Assembly: GCA_964562015.1 (NCBI GenBank)
Contig: CAZLRH010000004.1
Span: 62,001 to 126,000, forward strand
Direction of reading: 5' to 3'
From: CAZLRH01 sp964562015
Lineage (GTDB): Bacteria; Verrucomicrobiota; Verrucomicrobiia; Opitutales; JABDGR01
Length of the DNA stretch: 64,000 nt
Shown: piece after piece, positions 56,022-64,000 of the stretch
Layout of the letters: each line of letters starts with the position of its first letter
How positions within the stretch are numbered: position 1 is the stretch's first letter
The notes under the pieces: generated by a model
Database searches by the model: none
Seen by the model: the letters and a program-made list of their open reading frames with translations, nothing else
What the model was told of the DNA's origin: nothing
Position numbers and translations under genes: made by a program

Positions 56022-57716
56022 TTATTTCAACTTCAGGCCGGTGATTTTCAACGCGTAGGCGAAGTCGCAGGGCTTTTCCGCCGGGAACTTCACCTTCAAG
56101 CCTTCGGCGTCCTGGGTAAACGGCAGGCTGCCGGCATGGCCGAGCAGTTCGACTTTTTCAATCTTGCCCGCCGGCAAATCTTTTGCGCCCGTGGCGAGTG
56201 ATTTTACGGTCACCGTCCCGTCAGTTGGCCACTCCATGACCGTGGCATAAAGCGTATCGCCGTGCTTGGTGAAGCGGATGTCCGAGGGTTTGTAACCGTT
56301 GCGCGGCATGCCGCCCCCGCCCACGCCATTGCCGCTCATGCCCTGCCCATTGGTACGGCCCGCAAAATTTCCGGAGGCGCGAATATTCACCATGGCCGCC
56401 GCATCGGCGTCCGCCACGGGGCCTTCGCCAAATTTCACCCAAGGGCGCGTGGAGTAAATGGACTCCCCATTCACGTCCAGCCAGTGGCCAATCGCCAGCA
56501 GCACATCCTGCTGTTCCTGCGGGATGGTGCCGTCGGCCTTGGGCGAGATGTTGAGCAGGTAATTGCCGTTCTTGCTGACATTCTCGATGATCCGGTAAAC
56601 ATACCCGCTGGGCGGGCCGGGCTTGATGCCTTCAACATAGCCGAATTTATCCTGGATGGGATCATCCGGCTGCCAGACCCAGTCAGTCAATTCCATCGGG
56701 GCGCGGCCCTCGCGTTCGTAGTCCATGATTTGGCCTTCGACCCACGCGGCGGTTTTGGCGCTGATGCCCACTTCCTTGCCCCACTCCTTGGCGCGGTTGA
56801 AATAGTAGGCGGCCACGCGGATTTTGAGCGGATCCCACGCGTGGTCGGTGTTCATGTCGAACCAAAGTATATCCGGATGATATTTATCAATCGTTTCGAT
56901 GCGCTTGGCCACCCAGTCGTGCATGAACTTGGTCCGGGCCTCCGGGCTGCGGTCGGCGACGCTGTAAAAGGCGGCCCACTGCGGGTCGTATTGGTCGCTG
57001 CCCGGCAACGGGGGAATAAACATGAAATGGAAACTGGAGTGATCGGAAATCCCGGTGTGCAAGCCAACTTTTTCGACGGCCTTGATCAGGTCGCCATCCA
57101 AGTCGCGATGCGGCCCGTAGTTTTTCGCGTTGTAGGGATTGATGGCGCTGTCCCAATTGGAAAAGCCGTCGTGATGTTCGCCCGGGGCGATGACATATTT
57201 CGCTCCGGCTTTTTTGAACAGCGCGGCCCACGCATCCGGGTCCCACTTGGCGGCGGTGAACATCGGCAAAAAGTCCTTGTAGCCAAATTTTGTCGGCGGC
57301 CCAAAGTGCTCCGTGTGCCACTGCATGACCCCGGCATTGCCACCATACATATAGCGAACGTACCACTCGCTGGCATGGGCTGGCACGGAGTAGATGCCCC
57401 AGTGCATCATGATGCCGAATTTGCCGTCCCGGAACCATTCGGGATCCTGGTAGTTCTGCGCGATGGAATCCCACGATTCCTTAAACGGGCCGGCCGGGGG
57501 CGGCGGAATGTCCTTGAGCGCGGCTGACACCATCTCGGGCGTATCGCGCCGGCTCGGGGCGTCCGCGCCGGCAGCGGCGGCGGCGACGGCGGGTTCCTCG
57601 ACGCCCAACGGCGTGGCCGTGGACGGCGCGGCGCCCGCGGCAGGCGTAGTCGACTGGGCTCCAAAAACCGCGCTGGCGGTGAGGGCGAATAAAAAGACGG
57701 GGAGTTTCAATTTCAT
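56022..57716 (-). CDS. GH29 alpha-L-fucosidase (second copy of the island type)
   Basis: This 564-residue protein has a signal peptide ending near VFGAQ (residue 20), an Ala-rich linker, and the barrel motifs WFRDGKFGIMMHWGIYSVPA, GEHHDGFSNWDS and YHPDILWFDMN, with Asp287 as nucleophile. It is closely related to the island fucosidase at 15034 across the whole catalytic domain. It has an extra Gly/Asn-rich insertion (about residues 440-475, GNFAGRTNGQGMSGNG...) before the last beta domain. Both copies are followed by similar C-termini ending in KITGLKL. It is divergent from the PL4 gene at 58022. Confidence 0.93.
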   Translation of the reverse strand: MKLKLPVFLFALTASAVFGAQSTTPAAGAAPSTATPLGVEEPAVAAAAAGADAPSRRDTPEMVSAALKDIPPPPAGPFKESWDSIAQNYQDPEWFRDGKFGIMMHWGIYSVPAHASEWYVRYMYGGNAGVMQWHTEHFGPPTKFGYKDFLPMFTAAKWDPDAWAALFKKAGAKYVIAPGEHHDGFSNWDSAINPYNAKNYGPHRDLDGDLIKAVEKVGLHTGISDHSSFHFMFIPPLPGSDQYDPQWAAFYSVADRSPEARTKFMHDWVAKRIETIDKYHPDILWFDMNTDHAWDPLKIRVAAYYFNRAKEWGKEVGISAKTAAWVEGQIMDYEREGRAPMELTDWVWQPDDPIQDKFGYVEGIKPGPPSGYVYRIIENVSKNGNYLLNISPKADGTIPQEQQDVLLAIGHWLDVNGESIYSTRPWVKFGEGPVADADAAAMVNIRASGNFAGRTNGQGMSGNGVGGGGMPRNGYKPSDIRFTKHGDTLYATVMEWPTDGTVTVKSLATGAKDLPAGKIEKVELLGHAGSLPFTQDAEGLKVKFPAEKPCDFAYALKITGLKLK

Positions 57717-58021
57717 GGGGTACAGGGTAGAATTGACTAATACTATCTTAATCCCTCAGGATGGAGAATGCTTATTGATGGCAAATCCATGTCTAAAGTT
57801 GTCCAAAGGAGAACACGGCTAAACATTTCCGACAAAAAGCCAGCTTTCGCAAAAGGCCGCCATCAAGGGAGGTTCAGCGAAAACGCCGTGCGGCCCAGAA
57901 AGGGGCCGCTTCTTCCTCCTTGCGTCACTCCAAACTAATTCTAAAGTGACTAACATCGGATTTCCGACTCTTGCCCCCACGGCAACTGCTGTTCACCCCT
58001 AGTTTAGGAAAGGCACCCCTC
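57717..58021. other. Divergent intergenic region between GH29 and PL4
   Basis: These 305 bp must contain promoters for the fucosidase pair and for the lyase. An AGGAAAGG nine bases before the ATG at 58022 is a good ribosome binding site for the lyase and supports that start. No operator could be identified with confidence. Confidence 0.5.
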
Positions 58022-60160
58022 ATGAACTCGATTAATTCCGCGCGTCTGCGCCGCTGGTCGGCCTTGGCCTTGGCTATCGCCACCCTGCACCCTTCCCTCC
58101 GCGCCGCCGAGGTGGCCGCGCCGGTCGTCGCCAAACCTGACCTCAAGACTCCCGTCACCGTCACCGACAATGGCACCAGTTGGGTGCTCGACAACGGCAT
58201 CATCAAAGCCACGGTCGCGAAAGGCAACGGGCGCCTTTCCTCGCTGATGTATCAGGGCACGGAGACCAACAGCCGCAATTCCGAAGGCTGGGAGCAATAT
58301 CCCTCCGGCACGATTACGCAGACGCTGACGATTGATCCGGCGAAAAACAACGGCGAGCGCGCCGAAGTGGCCGTGAAGGGCGTGAATGGCCGCATGGACA
58401 TTGAAGTGCGCTATACTTTGGAACGCGGAGTCAGCGGCTTTTACACCTACGCGATTTACTCCCATGGCGCGGATTATCCCGCGGCGGGCGAGGGCGAAAG
58501 CCGTTTCATCAATCAGTTGACCCCGAACTTCGATTGGCTGTCGGTGGACGCCGACCGCAACATGGCGATGTCCAGCAACGCGGACACGCGCGGGGGCGTT
58601 GTCATTCATGCCAAGGAGCAGCGCATCTTGAACACGGGCATTTACAAAAATTCCGTGGAGCACAAATACAGCTATTGCGCGCGCATGTACGAGCTGCCCG
58701 CCTACGGCTGGTCCAGCATCAAGGACCATGTCGGCGTCTGGTTCATCAATCCCTCCAACGAATACTTGGGCGGCGGGCCCACGCGCATCGACCTCGTTTG
58801 CCACATGGGCGCCACGATGCTCGACTACTGGACGTCCGGCCACTACGCCGGCGGCGCCGAGTGCAATGTGCCCACCGGCCAAGTCTGGAACAAAGTCGTC
58901 GGCCCGATTTTCGTTTACTACAATTCGCTGCAAAAATTTGATACGCCCTCCCAGGCCAGCCTTGACAAGCTGGCCGCCACCGAGGGCGACCCCGTCATCC
59001 CCGCTGCGTGGACGGCCAACGCGAATGCACTCTTCAACGACGCGCTCGCCGAGGCCAAGAAAATCCAGGGCCTGTGGCCGCTCGCGTGGGTGGACGGCGT
59101 GGACTACCCGCAAAAGGCCGGGCGCGCCACGGTCACCGGTCAGGTCGTGCTCAATGACCCGCAAGCGTCTTCGACCAAGCTGCCGCATTTGAACATCGGC
59201 TTGACGCATCCGGATTTCGTCGGCGCGGGCGGGGCCTTTGCCCAACGTTCGGGCAACGGCAATCTCGTCACTTGGGCGCACGACGCGAATTACTACCAGT
59301 TCTGGAGTAAGGGCAACGAGAACGGCCAGTTCTCCATCGCGAATGTCCGCCCGGGCACCTACACGCTGCACGCGTTTGCCGACGGCGTGTTGGGCGAACT
59401 CGCGCAGGCCAACATCACCGTCACCGCCGGCCAGAATCTGGACCTCGGCAAAATCGAGTGGAAGCCCGTGCGTTACGGAACCCAGCTCTGGGACATCGGT
59501 TATCCCGACCGCACCGGCGGCAAATTCTTTAAGGGCGACGGCGCCAACTATTGGCTCTGGGGCTGGCCCCTGCGCTATGCGCTGCTGTTCCCGAACGACA
59601 TTACCTACACTATTGGCAAGAGCGATTACCACAAGGACTGGTTCTTCGAGGAAGTGCCGCACGCGGAGAATTTGTCGTTCGTGAATCCCGCCGCCAAAGA
59701 CCCCGCCAACCAGCGCTTCGGCTGGGTCAAGGGCGAGTCCCAGACCGATTATCCGGCCACCGATCAAACCGGACCCTGGCGCGTTTACGGACGCGGCCGG
59801 GCCACCACCTGGACTATTAAATTCAACGTGGACAAAGCCACGCAAGGCGCGGCGGTCTTGCGTCTCGCGCTCGCCGGGGCTGACGGCGGCGGCGGCCTGA
59901 CCATCGGCGTCAACGGCCAGGAGGTCGGCACCGTCCGGCCCACGGCCACAAACGCCCTGCGTTACAACACGGACATGGGCATGTGGCAGGAAAAGAATCT
60001 AACCTTCGATGCCTCGCTGCTGAAGCCGGGCGAAAACACCATGACCCTCACGGTGCCAGCTGGGGAAGTCACCTCCGGCGTCGTTTACGATTACCTGCGC
60101 CTCGAGTTGAATGAGGCTTACAAGGCCGACGGCACGCCCATCACCCCGCCGAAGACTTAG
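58022..60160 (+). CDS. PL4 rhamnogalacturonan lyase, exported
   Basis: This 712-residue protein has a signal peptide ending near SLRAAE (residue 29). It follows the three-domain layout of PL4: an N-terminal beta-sandwich catalytic domain (WVLDNGIIKATVAKGNGRLSS, KYSYCARMYELPAYGWSS, DHVGVWFINPSNEYLGGGP), an FnIII-like middle domain (ATVTGQVVLNDPQ, FSIANVRPGTYTLHAFADG) and a C-terminal carbohydrate-binding domain starting RYGTQLWDIGYPDRTGGKF. PL4 enzymes cut the rhamnose-galacturonate backbone of rhamnogalacturonan I by beta-elimination and leave the unsaturated ends that GH105 then removes. It is the backbone-cleaving enzyme of the window. The ATG at 58022 is supported by its ribosome binding site. 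Confidence 0.92.
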   Translation: MNSINSARLRRWSALALAIATLHPSLRAAEVAAPVVAKPDLKTPVTVTDNGTSWVLDNGIIKATVAKGNGRLSSLMYQGTETNSRNSEGWEQYPSGTITQTLTIDPAKNNGERAEVAVKGVNGRMDIEVRYTLERGVSGFYTYAIYSHGADYPAAGEGESRFINQLTPNFDWLSVDADRNMAMSSNADTRGGVVIHAKEQRILNTGIYKNSVEHKYSYCARMYELPAYGWSSIKDHVGVWFINPSNEYLGGGPTRIDLVCHMGATMLDYWTSGHYAGGAECNVPTGQVWNKVVGPIFVYYNSLQKFDTPSQASLDKLAATEGDPVIPAAWTANANALFNDALAEAKKIQGLWPLAWVDGVDYPQKAGRATVTGQVVLNDPQASSTKLPHLNIGLTHPDFVGAGGAFAQRSGNGNLVTWAHDANYYQFWSKGNENGQFSIANVRPGTYTLHAFADGVLGELAQANITVTAGQNLDLGKIEWKPVRYGTQLWDIGYPDRTGGKFFKGDGANYWLWGWPLRYALLFPNDITYTIGKSDYHKDWFFEEVPHAENLSFVNPAAKDPANQRFGWVKGESQTDYPATDQTGPWRVYGRGRATTWTIKFNVDKATQGAAVLRLALAGADGGGGLTIGVNGQEVGTVRPTATNALRYNTDMGMWQEKNLTFDASLLKPGENTMTLTVPAGEVTSGVVYDYLRLELNEAYKADGTPITPPKT

Positions 60161-60196
60161 GCCGGCTTGCTGGCACCGGTTTTGTTAAGCGCGTTT

Positions 60197-60221
60197 GGAG
60201 ACTGGGCCAGGCCCGGTCTCC
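60197..60221 (+). terminator. Hairpin between PL4 and GH2 genes
   Basis: GGAGAC and GTCTCC (60197-60202 and 60216-60221) extend over GGGCC/GGCCC into a compact stem. No T run follows, so it may reduce read-through between the two plus-strand genes or stabilise the first message. Confidence 0.4.
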
Positions 60222-60265
60222 GCCAAAGGCTTGTCGTTATGCAAATTTTTCCCCATTAAATATCC

Positions 60266-62839
60266 ATGCCCACCCCACCCCGCCGGAGTTCCTTTAGTCT
60301 TAACTGGCTGCTTCCCCTTTTAGGGTTGGCCGTGCTCACCGCTCGCGGCGCCACTTCCGCCGCCTACCAGCCGCCCGCATCACCGCGCGCCACGTATAAT
60401 TTCAATCCCGGCTGGAAATTCATGCGCCAGGACGTGCCCGGCGCCGAGGCCGTGAATTTCGACGACGCGCAGTGGACCAATGTCAGCCTGCCGCACACGT
60501 GGAACGACGTGGACACCTACCGCGCGCTCATCAGCCATCCCGCCGGGGACATCGGCGACCCGTACCGTGGCATCGGCTGGTATCGCAAACACTTCAAAGT
60601 GCCGGCCGGAGCCGAGGGCCAGAAGGTTTTCCTGGAATTCGAAGGACTCAAGCAGGCCGCGCGCTTTTACCTCAATGGCCAGCCGCTCGGCAAATATGAG
60701 AACGGCATCAGCGCGTGCGGGCTGGACCTCTCCAGCCTGGTGAAATATGGCGGGCAGGACAACGTGCTAGCCGTAAAAGTGGATAACACCATCGACTACA
60801 AGGAGGAAGCCACGGGCACCGAGTTCGAGTGGAAGAACAGCAACAGCAACCCGAATTTCGGCGGACTGGTCCGCGACGTGTGGCTGCATGTCGCCGGGTC
60901 AGTGTACCAGACCCTCCCACTCTATGAGAATTTGCAGACGACCGGCGTTTACATTTACGGCCAGAATTACGACATCAAAGGCAGGACCGCGGATGTCCAT
61001 ATCGAGTCCCAGGTGCGCAATGATTCCGCCGCCAGCGCTGCGATTGCCCTGTCCGCCGTGGTGGTCGATGCCGACGGCGTGGTGCGCGCGAAATTTGACG
61101 GTGGCTCCAAGAACCTTGCCCAAGGCCAGACCGACACCTTGACCGCCACGGGTCCGCTGACCAATGCGCGTTTTTGGGATTTGAACGATCCCTATCTCTA
61201 CGACGTTTATTCCATTTTGAGCGTCAACGGCAAGGTCGCGGACGTGTGCAAAATTCAGACCGGCTTCCGCAAGGCCGAATTCCGGGCGGGCGCAGGCACG
61301 GGCGGCGTCTGGCTGAACGACCACTTCGTCTGGCTCACCGGCTATTCGCAACGCTCCGTCAACGACTGGCCGGGGCTCGGCCAGGCTTATCCCGACTGGA
61401 TGCACGATTTCAACGCCGCACTGTTGCGCGCCAGCAACGGCAATTACGTCCGCTGGATGCACATCTCCCCCCAGCGCGTGGACGTCACTTCCTGCGACAA
61501 ATACGGTATCGCGAATGTCTGCCCGGCGGGCGACGGCGAGCACGAGACCTTCGACCGCCAATGGGACCAGCGCATGGAGGTCATGCGCGACGCCATGATT
61601 TATTTCCGCAATCACCCGAGCATCCTTTTCTGGGAGGCGGGCAACGCCGGCATCAACGCCGCCCACATGGCCCAGATGGTGGCCTTGCGCAAGGAATTCG
61701 ACCCGAACGGCGGACGCACCGTCGGCTGCCGCTCGCTCCGTGATCCGGGCGCCGTCGCCGTGGCCGAATATTTCGGCGTCATGCTCGGCGGCCCGTACTC
61801 CGACCAGGCTCGCGATTTGGCCCCAATGATTGAGACGGAGGACTTCCGCGACGAGGGCCCCCGTGGCATTTGGGACGATTATTCGCCGCCCCATTTCGGA
61901 TTCAAGAAGGGTCCCAACGACAGTTATAACTGGAATGCCGAAACCTTCAGCCTCGCCGGAGTTCGCCGCTATTACAATTTCGTCACCAATCGTATTGATA
62001 ATCCCGATCCCGCGCACTCCAAATGGGCCGCCTACGCCTCGATTTACTGGTCAGACTCTGATGCGGACGGCCGCCAGCAGAGCACGGAAGTGCTCCGCGT
62101 CAGCGGCAAGGTGGACGGCGTGCGTTTGCCCAAGGAAATCTTTTTCGCCTCACGAGTGATGCAAAGCCCCACGCCGGATCTTCATATTCTCGGTCACTGG
62201 AATTATCCTGCCGACACGAAGAAGACCGTCTATGTCATCGCCAGCATTTGCGACGCCGTCGAATTGTTCGTCAATGGAAAGTCTTTGGGCGTCAATCAAG
62301 CGCCGCAAAGCGGTTATATTTACGCGTTTCCAGACGTGGCGTTTGCGCCCGGCTCGATCAAAGCTGTCGCCACTAAGGGCGGCAAAGTCGTCGCCCAGCA
62401 AGAAATCAAAACCGCCGGCGAGCCCAAGAGCCTCAAACTCACCGTTTACACCGGGCCGCAGGGCTTGCAGGCCGATGGCGCCGACGTGGCCCTGATCGAT
62501 TTTGAAGTCGTGGACGCCCAGGGCAACCGCTGTCCGACCGATGAAGCCCGCGTGGACTTCGCCGTGGACGGCCCGGTGGTCTGGCGCGGCGGCTTTTGCA
62601 GCGACAAGCTCAACACGACCAACAATCTCTATCTCGACACCGAATGCGGCATCAACCGCGTGGCGATTCGATCGACGCAAAACCCCGGAACCATCACCCT
62701 CACCGCCACGCGCCCGGGCCTCGCGCCCGCGACCGTGCAAATTCCCTCGCATGCGTTCGCGGTCAAAGACGGCCTGAGCACCTCCTTCCCGCCGGCCTAT
62801 TCTGGTCTAACGCAAACGATTGCCCATTTGGTGCCGTAA
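60266..62839 (+). CDS. GH2 family beta-glycosidase (beta-galactosidase-like), atypical acid/base motif
   Basis: This 857-residue exported protein has the GH2 order: sugar-binding domain (SLPHTWNDVDTYR, GIGWYRKHFKVPAGA, VDNTIDYKEEATG), immunoglobulin-like domain (LYDVYSILSVNGKVA), TIM barrel, and C-terminal Ig-like domains. In the barrel, NHPSILFWEAGNAG replaces the usual NHPS...GNE, so Ala461 stands where most GH2 enzymes have the acid/base Glu, while Glu457 lies four residues earlier. PMIETEDFRDEG may supply the nucleophile. This points to a divergent subgroup with shifted catalytic residues or to altered activity. Located 105 bp after PL4, it probably removes galactose from rhamnogalacturonan side chains. 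Confidence 0.85.
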   Translation: MPTPPRRSSFSLNWLLPLLGLAVLTARGATSAAYQPPASPRATYNFNPGWKFMRQDVPGAEAVNFDDAQWTNVSLPHTWNDVDTYRALISHPAGDIGDPYRGIGWYRKHFKVPAGAEGQKVFLEFEGLKQAARFYLNGQPLGKYENGISACGLDLSSLVKYGGQDNVLAVKVDNTIDYKEEATGTEFEWKNSNSNPNFGGLVRDVWLHVAGSVYQTLPLYENLQTTGVYIYGQNYDIKGRTADVHIESQVRNDSAASAAIALSAVVVDADGVVRAKFDGGSKNLAQGQTDTLTATGPLTNARFWDLNDPYLYDVYSILSVNGKVADVCKIQTGFRKAEFRAGAGTGGVWLNDHFVWLTGYSQRSVNDWPGLGQAYPDWMHDFNAALLRASNGNYVRWMHISPQRVDVTSCDKYGIANVCPAGDGEHETFDRQWDQRMEVMRDAMIYFRNHPSILFWEAGNAGINAAHMAQMVALRKEFDPNGGRTVGCRSLRDPGAVAVAEYFGVMLGGPYSDQARDLAPMIETEDFRDEGPRGIWDDYSPPHFGFKKGPNDSYNWNAETFSLAGVRRYYNFVTNRIDNPDPAHSKWAAYASIYWSDSDADGRQQSTEVLRVSGKVDGVRLPKEIFFASRVMQSPTPDLHILGHWNYPADTKKTVYVIASICDAVELFVNGKSLGVNQAPQSGYIYAFPDVAFAPGSIKAVATKGGKVVAQQEIKTAGEPKSLKLTVYTGPQGLQADGADVALIDFEVVDAQGNRCPTDEARVDFAVDGPVVWRGGFCSDKLNTTNNLYLDTECGINRVAIRSTQNPGTITLTATRPGLAPATVQIPSHAFAVKDGLSTSFPPAYSGLTQTIAHLVP

Positions 62840-62968
62840 GGCGCATTCGCTGCAGCCGGGCCATTTTGCGCGCTTGAACCGGCGGCGGGAATTGTGTTTA
62901 CTGCGCGGCAGGATTTCCCCTCCTGGGCCGCCCCTTTTTGAACTCCGCTAGTCCCCTGTTTATTGTCG

Positions 62969-64000
62969 ATGCGCCTCCCCTTGCCCGTCTTTATTCTCGC
63001 GTTGGCGCCACTGGCCCAGGGCGCCTCAACCCCTGACGCCGCCAGCCAGGCCTTTGAGCAGACTTTTCAGGACACGGTGCATCCGTTTATCCAAACCTAT
63101 TGCCTTTCCTGTCATAGCGGCGAGCAAGCGAAGGCGGAGTTGGATTTAACCGCTTACGGCAATCTCGCGTCCGTCACGGGTGATTTCAAGCGCTGGAATC
63201 TCATCCTTGAACGGCTCAAGGCGAAGGAAATGCCGCCCAAGGAAGCCCCACATCAACCGTCGGCGGACGAACGGCAGGCGGTGCAGGAGTGGATTGCGGC
63301 GGTCAATGCCGAGGAAGCCCAACGCCGTGCCGGCGACCCGGGCCTCGTGCTGGCCCGGCGGTTGAGCAACGCCGAATACGATTACACCATCCACGACCTC
63401 ACCGGCGTGGACCTGCGTCCGACCAAGGAATTTCCGGTGGACCCGGCCAACCAGGCCGGTTTCGACAATTCGGGCGAATCCCTCGACATGTCGCCCGCAC
63501 TCTTCAAAAAATATTATCAGGCGGCGCGGGACGTGGCCGACCATGTCGTGCTGGAGCCGGACGGCCTGGCCTTCGCGCCCAATCCGATGCTCGATGAATC
63601 GGACCGCGACAAATATTCCGTGCTGCGGATTGTCGATTTCTACCAGCGCCAGCCCACGGATTTCGCCGCTTACTTTTTCGCGGCCTGGCGGTTTCAGCAT
63701 CGCGCCGCCTTGGGCCAGCCGGAGGCCACGCTGGCCGAGATCGCGCGCGACTGCAAAGTCAGCCCCAAGTATTTGTCCACCGTCTGGGATTTATTGAGCG
63801 ATCCGGCCGAGCAAGTCGGCCCACTGGCCAAGTTGCAAGCCCGCTGGCGCGCGCTCCCCGCCCCCGGCGACACTGACCCCTCCGCCCTGCGCGCCCGCAC
63901 CGAGGAAATGCGCGATTTCGTCGTCAACCTGCGCGATAAAATCATTCCGGACGTGCCGAACATCAGTGCGCCGGGGCTCGGGCCCGGCTCGCAACCGATG
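62969..64000 (+). CDS. Exported c-haem protein with DUF1587-type domain, 3' end outside the window
   Basis: From the ATG at 62969 the frame stays open to the window end (344 codons). It begins with a signal peptide (MRLPLPVFILALAPLAQGAS), then a planctomycete-type cytochrome domain with CLSCH (Cys45, Cys48, His49) and a typical KEMPPKEAPHQPSADERQAV segment, then DUF1587 (LARRLSNAEYDYTIHDLTGV, DPANQAGFDNSGESL). It is the same type as the protein at 50766, but without the Ala/Pro insert. The rest of the DUF1592 family domains should follow beyond the window. It is 129 bp downstream of GH2. Confidence 0.88.
   Translation, partial: MRLPLPVFILALAPLAQGASTPDAASQAFEQTFQDTVHPFIQTYCLSCHSGEQAKAELDLTAYGNLASVTGDFKRWNLILERLKAKEMPPKEAPHQPSADERQAVQEWIAAVNAEEAQRRAGDPGLVLARRLSNAEYDYTIHDLTGVDLRPTKEFPVDPANQAGFDNSGESLDMSPALFKKYYQAARDVADHVVLEPDGLAFAPNPMLDESDRDKYSVLRIVDFYQRQPTDFAAYFFAAWRFQHRAALGQPEATLAEIARDCKVSPKYLSTVWDLLSDPAEQVGPLAKLQARWRALPAPGDTDPSALRARTEEMRDFVVNLRDKIIPDVPNISAPGLGPGSQPM

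Noticed and set aside
58004..59845. 613-codon minus-strand frame opposite the PL4 gene
   Set aside because: It is a shadow of the PL4 coding sequence with no recognisable motif.

Overview
The window looks like chromosomal DNA from a polysaccharide-degrading member of the Verrucomicrobiota (Planctomycetes-Verrucomicrobia-Chlamydiae superphylum). The evidence is the combination of DUF1552/DUF1592 proteins with planctomycete-type c-haem domains, many Tat- or Sec-exported glycoside hydrolases, a Sde182-like nucleoside-hydrolase-fold protein and a very large cyclic beta-glucan synthase. The placement is inferred from gene content only; no rRNA gene is present.

Layout. 1-2491: the 3' end of a GH43 gene and a convergent GH105 gene, both typical of pectin side-chain and rhamnogalacturonan breakdown. 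2774-2865: an intact tRNA-Ser(GCU). 2840-19472: a segment bounded by a 40-bp direct repeat (37/40 identical) made of the tRNA 3' end plus the hairpin that follows it. This is the signature of an element integrated at a tRNA gene. Just inside the left repeat is a C-terminal remnant of a TraI/TrwC-type relaxase-helicase. The cargo is a catabolic locus: GH78, a DUF4038/GH140-like enzyme, two large paralogues of uncertain glycoside hydrolase type and a Sde182-like protein on the minus strand, then a divergent AraC regulator, a GH29 fucosidase and a second GH78.

19499-26786: a cluster of small stress-type genes (two CsbD, DUF1328, DUF883, a Ysc84/SYLF protein, a YciE/YciF ferritin-like protein, a zinc-ribbon metallopeptidase, several small unknowns) and a NarL-type response regulator. 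26899-36538: a 2922-residue cyclic beta-1,2-glucan synthase with a lipoprotein and a DUF3185 membrane protein upstream. 36778-47522: a signalling block with a hybrid kinase containing twelve near-identical 92-residue HAMP units (architecture of fungal group III osmosensor kinases), a second hybrid kinase, a third kinase and a second NarL-type regulator.

47825-64000: an exported esterase, a DUF1552/DUF1592 pair, a c-haem lipoprotein, two GH29 fucosidases, a PL4 rhamnogalacturonan lyase, a GH2 enzyme and the start of another c-haem DUF1592-type gene. This right-hand group and the tRNA-bounded island both fit deconstruction of rhamnose-, fucose- and galactose-containing pectin (rhamnogalacturonan).

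The most interesting regulatory signal is a repeated promoter architecture between about 21 and 45.5 kb. A GTGGG-N5/6-CCCCAWTG-type dyad (best conserved in the CACCCCAWTG half) lies 20-22 bp upstream of a TATAAT-like box in front of six different genes, including one response regulator and the operon leading to the glucan synthase. A second, unrelated 18-bp palindrome (TTGGTGYTTAAACACCAA) precedes both the HAMP-repeat kinase and the second response regulator. Together these suggest an envelope/osmotic stress circuit in which the kinases and regulators control glucan synthesis and the small stress proteins.
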